From positions 1 through 46,507 of the forward strand of contig JAGXFI010000166.1 of the NCBI GenBank assembly GCA_024637305.1: DNA of 46,507 nucleotides, given 5' to 3'. Both the position numbers and the translations under genes were made by a program. This document shows, one piece after another, positions 16,336 through 24,841 of the stretch. Each line of letters opens with the position of its first letter. The stretch's first letter is position 1. The notes below the pieces were generated by a model. It was not told where the DNA came from. It ran no database searches and was given only the letters and a program-made list of their open reading frames with translations. This DNA comes from Sulfitobacter sp. Its GTDB lineage: Bacteria; Pseudomonadota; Alphaproteobacteria; Rhodobacterales; Rhodobacteraceae.

Positions 16336-17904
16336 ATGGCCTCGTCCCTGTCGCGAACGATGCAAACCCGCAAGACCGTCATCAAGACGAAAGGCGGCGT
16401 CGTCGCGGCACAGCACCGCCTTGCCGCCGAAGCGGGCGCGCAGGTGCTGCGCGCGGGCGGTGATGCCGTCGATGCGGCGGTTGCAACATCCTTCGTGATC
16501 GGCGTACTGGAACCGTGGATGAGCGGTCCAGCCGGCGGCGGCGCAATGATGCTGTGGCGCGCCGGCGAGGAAAAAGCCATTGCCGTGAACCACGGCATGC
16601 GGTCGCCCGCTGGGTTGAAGGTCGAGGATTTTCCCTTGTCGGGGGCCGGTGTCGCGGGGGATCTTTTCCCGTGGGAACAGGTCATCGACGATGTGAACGT
16701 CCAGGGGGCCAAGGCGATTGCCGTGCCGGGTGTCGTGGACGGTCTGGGCCAGGCTCATGACCGCTATGGCAAGGTGCCGTGGGCCGAATTGCTGGCCCCT
16801 GCCGTGAGCCATGCGCGTCAGGGTCTGCAGGTTGATTGGTACGCCGCGCTGTGCATCGCGTCGGTGACGCGAATGCTGGCGAAAGACGCGGATGCCGCGG
16901 CGCTCTTTCTCGAAGACGGCCAGTGGCCGACCATCTCGGGCTGGACGGCGCTTGCCGAAAAACGGCTCGATCAATCCCGCATGGCCGACAGCCTCGACAT
17001 CATCGCCCGCGACGGTGCCCGTGCGCTTTATGACGGAGATCTGGGCGCGGCAATGGCCCGCGATGTGCAGGAAAAGGGCGGATACCTCAGCCATGACGAC
17101 CTGCGCGCCTACCGCGCAGACATGCAGGTGCCGCTGAGCTTTTCTTACCGCGACGCGCGTTTCCACGTTGTTGACGGCCTGACCGCCGGGCCGACCTTCC
17201 GCCATGCTTTCGCCGAAATGGAAAAGCGTAGCATGGACAGCAAGCCCGACGCTTTCGCCGCCTATGCCGATGCGCTGAACGCGGCCTACGCCGCGCGGCT
17301 GGGGTCGATGGGTGACGACGGCGAAAGCCCTGCCGCACCGGGGTCGACCACACATTTCTCCGTCGTCGACGCGGAAGGCAACATGGTGGCGCAGACCCAG
17401 ACATTGCTGTCGATCTTCGGCAGCCGCGTGGTGTCTCCGTCCACCGGGTTTTTGATGAACAACGGGATCATGTGGTTCGACCCGGTGCAAGGCCGGCCCA
17501 ATTCGCTGGCACCGGACAAGCGCTGTCTGATGAACGTGTGCCCGATTTTGGGCGAGGTTGGCGACCGGCGCTTCGCATTCGGCGCATCGGGCGGGCGCAA
17601 GATCGTGTCGGCGGTAACGCAACTGGCCTCCTTTGTCGCAGACTTCGGACTGGATATCGAAGCGGCCTTTCATCATCCCCGCATTGACGTCTCCGGCGGG
17701 CCAAAGCTGATGGCGGACGAGGCGCATGCGCTTGAGGTGTTGGACCGTCTGCGCGCCGATCACACCGTTGTCACGACCCCGCGCAGTGTCTTTCCCTATG
17801 CCTTCGCCTGCCCCGCCGGGGTGATGCGCGACGGTGACATCAACACCGGCTGCACCGAAATCATGTCGCCCTGGGGCGATACCGCACTTGAACAAGAGGA
17901 CTGA
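16336..17904 (+). CDS. ggt: Gamma-glutamyltransferase / gamma-glutamyl hydrolase, cytoplasmic form
   Basis: A 522-residue Ntn-hydrolase of the T3 family. These proenzymes cleave themselves before a Thr that becomes the N-terminal nucleophile; here it is Thr338 in GSTTHFSVVD. The N-terminal landmarks GGVVAAQHRLAAEAG, GGDAVDAAVATSF and MSGPAGGGAMML fit the family. Unlike the periplasmic E. coli enzyme it has no signal peptide, so it probably acts in the cytoplasm on gamma-glutamyl compounds brought in by the ABC system encoded just upstream. It starts 18 bases after the ATPase gene with AAGGAG, and the M20 peptidase follows after 3 bases. The substrate could be glutathione, other gamma-glutamyl peptides or amides; the sequence does not decide. 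Confidence 0.88.
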   Translation: MASSLSRTMQTRKTVIKTKGGVVAAQHRLAAEAGAQVLRAGGDAVDAAVATSFVIGVLEPWMSGPAGGGAMMLWRAGEEKAIAVNHGMRSPAGLKVEDFPLSGAGVAGDLFPWEQVIDDVNVQGAKAIAVPGVVDGLGQAHDRYGKVPWAELLAPAVSHARQGLQVDWYAALCIASVTRMLAKDADAAALFLEDGQWPTISGWTALAEKRLDQSRMADSLDIIARDGARALYDGDLGAAMARDVQEKGGYLSHDDLRAYRADMQVPLSFSYRDARFHVVDGLTAGPTFRHAFAEMEKRSMDSKPDAFAAYADALNAAYAARLGSMGDDGESPAAPGSTTHFSVVDAEGNMVAQTQTLLSIFGSRVVSPSTGFLMNNGIMWFDPVQGRPNSLAPDKRCLMNVCPILGEVGDRRFAFGASGGRKIVSAVTQLASFVADFGLDIEAAFHHPRIDVSGGPKLMADEAHALEVLDRLRADHTVVTTPRSVFPYAFACPAGVMRDGDINTGCTEIMSPWGDTALEQED

Positions 17905-17907
17905 GCC

Positions 17908-19296
17908 ATGACCCGCGACAGCGCCATCAACAGCGTCACACAGTATTTCGACAACGGCACATTCAAAACCGAACTTGCTGCGCTGGTCGCCCACCCAACC
18001 GAAAGCCAGAACCCCGATGCAGCGCCCGAATTGATGCGCTATCTTACCGAGGCGATACAGCCCCGGCTGGAAAAGATGGGTTTCACCACCGAAATTCTCG
18101 ACAACCCCGATCCGCGCGGCGGGCCGCTGCTGATCGGCGAACGCCACGAAGCCGATGACCTGCCGACTATTCTGACCTACGGCCACGGCGACGTGATCCG
18201 CGCGCAGGACGGTATGTGGCGCGAGGGGCTGACCCCGTTCGATCTGGTCGAGGAAGGAGATCGCCTTTACGGGCGCGGGACTGCGGACAATAAGGTTCAG
18301 CACCTGATCAACATCGCAGCGCTTGAAGCGGTGCTGGCAACGCGCGGCGCATTGGGCTTCAACACGCGCATCGTGCTGGAGATGAGCGAAGAGGTCGGAT
18401 CAAGCGGGCTTGCCGACGTGTTTCACAGCCACAAGGACCGGCTGGTTGCCGACGTGCTGATCGCGTCCGACGGTCCGCGGCTGCAACCCGAAGTGCCGAC
18501 CGTTTTCATGGGATCACGGGGCGGCATCACATTCGATCTGGACCTGAAGCTGCGCGAAGGTGCACACCATTCCGGCAACTGGGGCGGCCTGCTGGCGGAT
18601 CCCGCGATGATCCTGGCGCATGCGTTGTCGACGATCACCGACCGCCGTGGGCAAATCAAGATCGCGGAGTGGCGTCCCGACAGCCTGACCGATGACGTGC
18701 GCGCGGCGCTGGACGGTCTGCCCGTCACTGGCGGCGAAGGCCCCAAGGTTGACGAGGATTGGGGCGAGCAGAGCCTCACTCCGGCGGAGCGGGTCTATGG
18801 CTGGAACAGCTTTGCCGTGCTGGCGATGACCAGCGGTGTGCCCGAGGCACCGGTCAATGCCATATCCGCCTCCGCCCGGGCCACCTGCCAGCTGCGCTAT
18901 GTGGTAGGTACGGACCCCGAAGACATCATTCCCGCACTGCGCCGCCATCTTGACGCCCACGGGTTCGAGGCGATTACGATCCGCCCGCATGATCGCGGCT
19001 TTTTCGCCGCGACGCGGCTTGACCCCAAACACCCTTGGGTCGGTTTCATCACCGCCTCCATCGAACGTACGGCGGGCCAACCGCCACATGTCTTGCCGAA
19101 CCTAGCCGGATCGCTGCCGAACGACAGCTTTACCGATATTCTCGGCCTGCCGACAGTTTGGGTGCCGCATTCTTATCGTGGTTGCTCGCAGCATGCGCCG
19201 AATGAGCATGTGCTGAAATCGCTCAGCCTCGATGCACTGCGCGTGATGGCGGGGCTGTTCTGGGATCTGGGCGAAGGCGGAACTCCGTCCTCCTGA
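17908..19296 (+). CDS. M20-family metallopeptidase (dipeptidase-like)
   Basis: A 462-residue M20/M25/M40 zinc peptidase. The motifs are in order: His93 and Asp95 in YGHGDVI, bridging Asp127 in GRGTADNK, and Glu161-Glu162 (catalytic base and ligand) in MSEEVGSSG. The dimerisation lid domain lies around 205-330, and a late ligand His is probable in SQHAPNEH. There is no signal peptide. It lies 3 bases after the gamma-glutamyltransferase gene, so it probably hydrolyses the dipeptide left after gamma-glutamyl removal (Cys-Gly-like or other). Other M20 members are deacetylases or carboxypeptidases, so the exact reaction is open. Confidence 0.88.
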   Translation: MTRDSAINSVTQYFDNGTFKTELAALVAHPTESQNPDAAPELMRYLTEAIQPRLEKMGFTTEILDNPDPRGGPLLIGERHEADDLPTILTYGHGDVIRAQDGMWREGLTPFDLVEEGDRLYGRGTADNKVQHLINIAALEAVLATRGALGFNTRIVLEMSEEVGSSGLADVFHSHKDRLVADVLIASDGPRLQPEVPTVFMGSRGGITFDLDLKLREGAHHSGNWGGLLADPAMILAHALSTITDRRGQIKIAEWRPDSLTDDVRAALDGLPVTGGEGPKVDEDWGEQSLTPAERVYGWNSFAVLAMTSGVPEAPVNAISASARATCQLRYVVGTDPEDIIPALRRHLDAHGFEAITIRPHDRGFFAATRLDPKHPWVGFITASIERTAGQPPHVLPNLAGSLPNDSFTDILGLPTVWVPHSYRGCSQHAPNEHVLKSLSLDALRVMAGLFWDLGEGGTPSS

Positions 19297-19341
19297 CGCA
19301 AAATCGCCGGAAAAGCTGGCGAACCCCCTTGCGTCCTGCCT

Positions 19342-19372
19342 TATGGACTCCATATACCATCCACATGGATGG
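19342..19372 (+). promoter_or_regulatory. Tandem palindromes upstream of the ribbon-helix-helix gene, candidate autoregulatory operator
   Basis: TATGGA-C-TCCATA (19342-19354) is a perfect palindrome, followed two bases later by CCATCC-ACAT-GGATGG (19357-19372), also perfect. Both contain ATGGA/TCCAT-like half-sites, and the array ends 8 bases before the start codon of a CopG-like regulator. Tandem short half-sites are what ribbon-helix-helix dimers usually bind cooperatively. CATATA (19351-19356) between them, with TTGCGT 16 bases upstream, could be a promoter. Confidence 0.65.
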
Positions 19373-19380
19373 AGATCGGC

Positions 19381-19797
19381 ATGAGTAACATCAGACAGCT
19401 TCGGGACAAGCAGCCCGAGAACGAGAAAGTCACGATCAACCTCGGCTTTGTCGATCTGGGGCGGATCGATCTGCTGGTGCAGGAGGGATTCTATTCCAAC
19501 CGCAGCGATTTCATCCGCACGGCGATCCGCAACCAGTTGGATACGCAGTCGGACACCGTCTCGAACTCCATCGCGCGGCACACGATGGACCTTGGCCTGC
19601 GCGATTATTCGGCCGCTGATCTGGAGGCGGTGAAAGCCGCGAACGAGGTCTTGCATATCAAAGTTGTGGGGCTCGTGCGAATTGCACCTGACGTCACGCC
19701 TGAATTGGCGCGCGCCACGATCGCTTCGATCAACGTGCTGGGAGCCCTGCAGGCGAGCAGGGAAATCAAGGACGCGCTCGGCGACCGGATAAACTGA
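19381..19797 (+). CDS. CopG/ribbon-helix-helix DNA-binding regulator
   Basis: A 138-residue protein. Residues ~15-52 look like a ribbon-helix-helix fold: a strand (EKVTINLGFVDL), helix A (GRIDLLVQEG) and helix B (SNRSDFIRTAIRNQL). The remainder is an additional ~80-residue domain (DLEAVKAANEVLHIKVVGLVRIAPDVTPELARATI) of unknown function, perhaps for oligomerisation or ligand sensing, since simple CopG proteins are only 45-80 residues. The start at 19381 follows GGAG at 7 bases; an alternative ATG at 19369 lies within the upstream palindrome. The gene heads a unit with the esterase (30 bases downstream) and the C45 hydrolase and probably represses it by binding the tandem palindromes. Confidence 0.78.
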   Translation: MSNIRQLRDKQPENEKVTINLGFVDLGRIDLLVQEGFYSNRSDFIRTAIRNQLDTQSDTVSNSIARHTMDLGLRDYSAADLEAVKAANEVLHIKVVGLVRIAPDVTPELARATIASINVLGALQASREIKDALGDRIN

Positions 19798-19827
19798 ACA
19801 CACATAATTCCCCGAAAGGAATAGAAG

Positions 19828-20901
19828 ATGAAACATGAACTTGCCTCGGCCATGCGCCGGGCGACTGAACTTGTGCGCGCGGGCGATCCTGCGGCCGCAA
19901 CGCAGCTGATCCAATCCTCGCTTGGTGGGAATGGTATCAAAACCAGTGGCATCAGACCGAACGGCAGGATGCGCGGATTGCGGGCGACCCTCGCGGAACT
20001 GGGTGCCAGAAAGACAGGTTTTGGCGGCCAACCCAAGCACGCAGTCGAACCGTCCCTGCCCGAAGGTGCGGTTTTTGAGCACGGCACATTTTCCTGTGCG
20101 GCAGGTCAACGGGACTACCGCGTCTACGTGCCAAATCTCGACGGAAAGCCTTGCACCGGTATGGTCATGATGCTGCATGGCTGCACCCAATCGCCGGTGG
20201 ATTTCGCCAATGGCACCGGCATGAACCGGCTTGCCGATGCGCAGCGGCTCATCGTCGTTTATCCGGCTCAGGCACGCGGCGCGAACATGCAGTCATGCTG
20301 GAACTGGTTTTCTCCCGCCGATCAATCCCGCGGTGCGGGCGAACCTGCGATCCTCGCCGGACTGGCAGAACAGCTTGGCCGCACCCATGACATACCGCGC
20401 GGTGCCACATTCGTCGCGGGCCTGTCAGCCGGCGCCGCGATGGCGGTCATTCTGGGGAACGAATATCCGGAGATCTTCGCAGCGGTCGGTGCGCATTCCG
20501 GGCTGGCGCACAAGTCGGCGCATGATGTCGCCTCCGCCTTTGCTGCGATGGGCGGCGGGGCGGCGACAGCCAGACCCGGCGCGTCCCCGGTGCCGACAAT
20601 TGTGTTCCACGGTAGCGGCGATAGCACGGTCAATGCGGCCAACGGCCATCAGATCGCGGATCACGCAGGCGCAGGCGGTGCCGAGGTTCTGGACGAAGGC
20701 ACCCAAAACGGCCGCGCCTTCTCGCGCCGGTCGGTCTTTGCCCGCGACGGCAAGGCTGCGATGGAACATTGGCTCATCGACGGGCTGGGCCATGCATGGT
20801 CCGGGGGTGATGGCGCCGGTTCCTACACCGATCCCAAAGGGCCTGACGCCAGCGCCGAGATGGTTCGGTTTTTCCGCGATATCGCCGTGAAAGGCTCCTG
20901 A
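19828..20901 (+). CDS. PHA/PHB depolymerase-family esterase (LpqC/feruloyl-esterase-like alpha/beta hydrolase)
   Basis: A 357-residue alpha/beta hydrolase of the polyhydroxyalkanoate depolymerase family. It shows the oxyanion region MMLHGCTQSP (~114-123), nucleophile Ser200 in the lipase-type box GLSAG, and a catalytic-His region in GLGHAWSGG near 320. No signal peptide is seen, so it is inferred to be intracellular. The first ~70 residues (ELASAMRRATELVRAGDPAAATQLIQ) are a helical extension resembling the N-terminal helix seen in PHA-granule-associated depolymerases. A GAAAGGAA site precedes the start. It lies between the ribbon-helix-helix regulator and the C45 enzyme. The natural substrate could be short-chain PHA oligomers or another ester. 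Confidence 0.82.
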   Translation: MKHELASAMRRATELVRAGDPAAATQLIQSSLGGNGIKTSGIRPNGRMRGLRATLAELGARKTGFGGQPKHAVEPSLPEGAVFEHGTFSCAAGQRDYRVYVPNLDGKPCTGMVMMLHGCTQSPVDFANGTGMNRLADAQRLIVVYPAQARGANMQSCWNWFSPADQSRGAGEPAILAGLAEQLGRTHDIPRGATFVAGLSAGAAMAVILGNEYPEIFAAVGAHSGLAHKSAHDVASAFAAMGGGAATARPGASPVPTIVFHGSGDSTVNAANGHQIADHAGAGGAEVLDEGTQNGRAFSRRSVFARDGKAAMEHWLIDGLGHAWSGGDGAGSYTDPKGPDASAEMVRFFRDIAVKGS

Positions 20902-20902
20902 A

Positions 20903-21997
20903 ATGACATATTCGCTAACTTTCGATGCGATCCGGGAATCCCGGCCCGGCCCGAAATGGGCCGCACGCTGGGATCGGTCCTGGCCTGCCTATGAGGCATG
21001 GTTCATCGCCCGAGGCGGTGACAACGGCCCCGATCGCGCCACGTGCGAAGCGGCATTGCGCCACTATATGCCCGAATTGCTGCCGGTGCATGCAGAGCTG
21101 ACGGCACTGGCGGGCGGCTCGGACCGGGCGGCGCGGTTCCTGTCGACATGGTGTCCCCCGAGCTATCTTGGCGGTTGTTCACTGGCGGTGGCCGTGTCGG
21201 ACGAAGATATCCGCTTGGTGCGCAACTACGATCTGTCGCCAGATCTGAACGAAGGCTTGCTGCTGCACAGCGCGTGGTGCGGGCGGCCCGTGATGGGAAT
21301 GGTTGAATTCCTGTGGGGCTTGTCCGATGGCATGAACGCGGCAGGGCTCAGCATCGCTCTGGCTTATGGTGGGCGACAGGTCACGGCGCGCGGCTTTGGC
21401 ATCACCACCATCCTGCGCTATGTTCTCGAAACCTGCGACACGGTCGAGGAAACGTTGCGCGTTCTGCAGCATGTGCCGTCGCATATGCCCTATAATCTCG
21501 TTCTCGCAGATGCTTCGGGCGCAGCCGCCAGTGTCGAAATCTTTGCCGGTGGCGGCGCAAAGGTCCAGCCGCGCGTGATCGCAACCAACCATCAGAACGA
21601 CGGATCGACCCCGGATCGTGCCGCTTTTACCCGAACCTACGAACGCGCGGCTCATCTGGACGCCAACGTCGATCTGACGGCACCCTCGACATTGATCGAC
21701 AATTTCCGCGCGGAACCGCTGAAGCAGTCGCGCTACGATCAAGGGTTTGGGACGCTTTTCACCGCTGAATACGAACCCAAACGCCAGCAACTTACGCTTC
21801 ATTGGGAGAACGACAGCTGGACGCAAGCGATTGACCACTTCGAAGAGGGTCAAAAAGTGATCCGCTACGGGACCCCTGTCGATAGCGCAGCACCTGTCCC
21901 TGGCGGTATCGACTGGGCCGAGATCGGCAGGGAGTACGCCGCAGGCCGGTATCCCGACTGGCGCAGTTTCGTCCCCGGCTGGAAGGATGTTGCTTAA
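20903..21997 (+). CDS. C45-family Ntn-hydrolase (acyl-CoA:6-APA acyltransferase / choloylglycine-hydrolase-like)
   Basis: A 364-residue predicted autoproteolytic amidase. The family cleaves itself before a Cys that becomes the N-terminal nucleophile; here it is Cys92 in the GGCSLAV motif. This is followed by the characteristic RNYDLSP stretch (the family's RNxD motif), SDGMNAAGLSIAL and, later, ATNHQN. The 91-residue pro-part would form the alpha chain. These enzymes hydrolyse or transfer linear amide bonds (N-acyl amino acids, peptidyl amides, bile-salt-like conjugates). It begins 1 base after the esterase stop, so the two are co-translated, suggesting a substrate with both ester and amide bonds or two steps of one pathway. 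The substrate is unknown. Confidence 0.8.
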   Translation: MTYSLTFDAIRESRPGPKWAARWDRSWPAYEAWFIARGGDNGPDRATCEAALRHYMPELLPVHAELTALAGGSDRAARFLSTWCPPSYLGGCSLAVAVSDEDIRLVRNYDLSPDLNEGLLLHSAWCGRPVMGMVEFLWGLSDGMNAAGLSIALAYGGRQVTARGFGITTILRYVLETCDTVEETLRVLQHVPSHMPYNLVLADASGAAASVEIFAGGGAKVQPRVIATNHQNDGSTPDRAAFTRTYERAAHLDANVDLTAPSTLIDNFRAEPLKQSRYDQGFGTLFTAEYEPKRQQLTLHWENDSWTQAIDHFEEGQKVIRYGTPVDSAAPVPGGIDWAEIGREYAAGRYPDWRSFVPGWKDVA

Positions 21998-22083
21998 CGT
22001 TTCGCACCGAATCCCGCACCCGCCGGAACGCAAAGCGGGTGCGGTTCGTTGGTCTGACGAAGCGTATCCAACGGAGAGTCCCC

Positions 22084-23181
22084 ATGACCGGCACCGAAAT
22101 TCTATTCGACCCCACGACAATGGGTGATCTGACCCTGCCCAACCGCGTGCTGATGGCCCCTCTGACCCGCAACCGCGCTAACAGCGACGGCACCCCAAAG
22201 GAGATGGCGCGAACCTATTACGCACAGCGCGCCAGCGCCGGGTTGATTCTGACGGAGGCAACGCAGATCTCCGCGATGGGCAAGGGATACCTCGACACTC
22301 CGGGCATCTACACGGACGATCACGTCGCCGGCTGGCGCAAGATCACCAATGCGGTCCACGCCGCGGGGGGCCGCATTTTCTGTCAGCTTTGGCATGTTGG
22401 ACGGATCAGCCACGTGTCGCTTCTGCCGGACGGGCGCGACCCCCTGTCCTCCACCGATCAGGCGGCGCAGACCCAGACATTCACGGCAAACGGTTTCGAA
22501 GACTGCTCCCCGCCCAAAGGGATGAGCAAAGCCGACATCGTCAAGACCGTCACGGAATTCACGCATGCTGCGAAATGCGCGATGGAGGCGGGTTTCGATG
22601 GCATCGAGGTCCACGCAGCCAACGGCTATCTGCTCGATCAGTTCCTGCAGGACGGGGTCAATGATCGCGATGACGAATACGGCGGATCGGTCGAGAACCG
22701 GATGCGCCTGCTGCAAGAGGTGCTGGACGCCGTCAAGACGATCTGGCCGGCAACGCGGACAGGGGTGCGATTGTCCCCGCTGGGTCAGGCGAACGACATT
22801 TCCGACAGCGATCCCTCAGCGACTTTCAGCGCGGTTTACCGGATGCTGGATGCCCGTAATCTGGCCTATCTGCATGTCGTCGAGAAATTCCCCGGCAGTG
22901 ATCCGTCCGAAGACGAAACAAAACTGATGTCTGAGCTGCGCGCCTGCTACAGCGGCTTTTTCATCGGTAATGGCGACTACGACGCCGCCTCTGCGGCCTT
23001 GGCGATCGACAAAGGTGAGGTGAGTGCCGTGACGTTCGGACGTCCGTTCCTCGCCAACCCCGATCTGCCCAAGCGGATCTTGCTGGATGCCGATCTGAAT
23101 GCGCCCGATCAGGAAACCTTCTATGGCGGCGATGAAAAGGGATATATCGACTATCCCTTCCTCGGGACTGATTGGACCTAG
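22084..23181 (+). CDS. Old Yellow Enzyme-family alkene reductase (NemA-like)
   Basis: A 365-residue FMN-dependent NADPH oxidoreductase with the TIM-barrel landmarks of the OYE family: LPNRVLMAPLTRNRA, YYAQRASAGLILTEATQIS, CQLWHVGRISH, and the signature HAANGYLLDQFL...NDRDDEYGGSVENR (HAANGYLxxQF, then YGGS). NemA-like members reduce activated C=C bonds or nitro and maleimide compounds. The start at 22084 follows GGAGAG; the frame extends to 22039 without support. It follows the C45 gene by 86 bases in the same direction, so it may or may not share a transcript. The physiological substrate is unknown. Confidence 0.9.
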   Translation: MTGTEILFDPTTMGDLTLPNRVLMAPLTRNRANSDGTPKEMARTYYAQRASAGLILTEATQISAMGKGYLDTPGIYTDDHVAGWRKITNAVHAAGGRIFCQLWHVGRISHVSLLPDGRDPLSSTDQAAQTQTFTANGFEDCSPPKGMSKADIVKTVTEFTHAAKCAMEAGFDGIEVHAANGYLLDQFLQDGVNDRDDEYGGSVENRMRLLQEVLDAVKTIWPATRTGVRLSPLGQANDISDSDPSATFSAVYRMLDARNLAYLHVVEKFPGSDPSEDETKLMSELRACYSGFFIGNGDYDAASAALAIDKGEVSAVTFGRPFLANPDLPKRILLDADLNAPDQETFYGGDEKGYIDYPFLGTDWT

Positions 23182-23340
23182 CCGCCGGGGGCCGCAGTAA
23201 AGTCCTGTTTGCCCCGAATATGAAGATTTGTAACGGGCGGGAAATTGCCCGTGCATTCCCATTGACCGATCCCTTCGCACTGCGCAGACTGCCTCGAGGA
23301 AACGCGGCCTCCAGCGCACGCAATTCAAGGAGTTATCGCC

Positions 23341-24822
23341 ATGACCCGTCTTTTCACCACCACTGCCCTGACGCTGACATTGGGTTTGGGGCTATCGTCC
23401 TACGCCGCCGCCGACACGCTTGTCATCGGCCTGCAGCAAGAACCGACATCGCTCGATCCGACTGCAGACGCTACGGCGTCGATCGACGGCATGCTGACGA
23501 TGAATGTCTACGAATCGCTTACGACGGTTGCCGAAAACGGCGAGGTCCTGCCGAACCTCGCGACCGGTTGGGACGTGTCCGATGACGGGTTGACCTACAC
23601 GTTCAATCTGGCAGAAGGCGTCACATTCCACGACGGCACCGAATTCGACGCGCAGGACGTGGTATTCTCGTTCAACCGGGCGATGGCAGAGGACAGCACG
23701 AACCCGTCCAAGGGGATCTTCAAGCCCATCGCGTCGGTTACCGCGCTGGACCCGCAAACGGTTGAAATCAAACTCAAGGAAAAGGACGCGTTCTTCCTGT
23801 TCAATATGGGTCAGGGCGACAGCTCCATCGTGGCGCAGGAATCCGCGGACACCAACAACACCGATCCGGTCGGCACCGGTCCGTTCAAGCTCGACAACTG
23901 GACGCGCGGCGACCGTCTGACGCTGGTCAAGAACGCCGATTACCGCGATGCGGACAGCGTGGCGCTCGACAGCGTGGAATTCCGCTTCATCTCCGATCCG
24001 GCGGCGGCCACCGCGGCGATGATGGCCGAAGAGCTTGACGCATTCCCCGGCTTTCCCGCGCCCGAACTGCTCCCCCAATTCGAAGCCGATCCAAGGTTTC
24101 GCGTCAACGTCGGGTCTACCGAGGGTGAAGTCATCCTTGCGATGAACAACGCCAAACCGCCTTTCGACAATATCGAGGTGCGCCGCGCTGTCGCCACCGC
24201 GATCGACCGCGACGAGATCATCGAAGGTGCCATGTACGGACAGGCCGTCCCCATCGGCAGCTTCTATCCCCCCCACGGCACCGCCTATGTGGATCTGACC
24301 GGTGCCTACCCGCATGACACCGAAAAAGCCGAAGCGATGTTCGAGCAGGCAGGTGTCACGGGCACCACGATGACACTGCGCGTGCCGCCCTTCCCCTATG
24401 CGATGCGCTCCGCCGAGATCATTCAGGCGCAGCTGTCGGATGCGGGCATCGACGCCAAGGTCGAAAACGTCGAATGGGGCTTTTGGATCGACGAGGTCTA
24501 CAAGAAGAAAAACTACGACATGACGATCATCGCGCACACCTCACCCAACGACATGGGCAATTTCGCGCGCGGGCCCGACTATTTCTACGGCTATGACGAT
24601 GCGGAATTCACCACACTGTGGGACGCGATCCAGACCGAAGCGGATCCGGCCAAGCGCGACGAACTCCTCAAGCAGGGCCAGCAATATCTAAGCGATCAGT
24701 CGGTACATGGCTTTCTGTTCCAGCTTCCGCTGCTCGGGGTGTTCCGCACTGGTGTCAAAGGCTACTGGGCGTCGTCGCCTGTCCTTTACATGCCCCTCAA
24801 GGGAGTGAGCAACGAGGGCTGA
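23341..24822 (+). CDS. Peptide-type ABC transporter substrate-binding protein (system 2)
   Basis: A 493-residue periplasmic SBP_bac_5 protein with a signal peptide (MTRLFTTTALTLTLGLGLSSYAAA). Landmarks include LVIGLQQEPTSLDPTAD, LAEGVTFHDGTEFDAQDVVFSFNR, DPVGTGPFKLDNW, VRRAVATAIDRDEIIEGAMYG and ending PLKGVSNEG. A strong AAGGAG precedes the start. It heads the second importer operon, after a 159-base gap holding a weak hairpin (ACGGGC/GCCCGT, 23233-23252). The phosphatases at the end of the operon suggest a phosphorylated ligand; this is inference only. Confidence 0.92.
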   Translation: MTRLFTTTALTLTLGLGLSSYAAADTLVIGLQQEPTSLDPTADATASIDGMLTMNVYESLTTVAENGEVLPNLATGWDVSDDGLTYTFNLAEGVTFHDGTEFDAQDVVFSFNRAMAEDSTNPSKGIFKPIASVTALDPQTVEIKLKEKDAFFLFNMGQGDSSIVAQESADTNNTDPVGTGPFKLDNWTRGDRLTLVKNADYRDADSVALDSVEFRFISDPAAATAAMMAEELDAFPGFPAPELLPQFEADPRFRVNVGSTEGEVILAMNNAKPPFDNIEVRRAVATAIDRDEIIEGAMYGQAVPIGSFYPPHGTAYVDLTGAYPHDTEKAEAMFEQAGVTGTTMTLRVPPFPYAMRSAEIIQAQLSDAGIDAKVENVEWGFWIDEVYKKKNYDMTIIAHTSPNDMGNFARGPDYFYGYDDAEFTTLWDAIQTEADPAKRDELLKQGQQYLSDQSVHGFLFQLPLLGVFRTGVKGYWASSPVLYMPLKGVSNEG

Positions 24823-24841
24823 TCGGCCCGGACGCAATAGA

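Noticed and set aside
15784-18303. Very long minus-strand open frame (about 839 codons) across the DppF, gamma-glutamyltransferase and M20 genes
   Set aside because: It is antisense to three genes with intact catalytic motifs, has no recognisable domains and is rich in Arg/His/Gly, as expected for a shadow frame in GC-rich DNA.
23233-23252. ACGGGC/GCCCGT hairpin after the Old Yellow Enzyme gene as a terminator
   Set aside because: Only a 6-bp stem with an 8-base loop and no T-run, so too weak to call.
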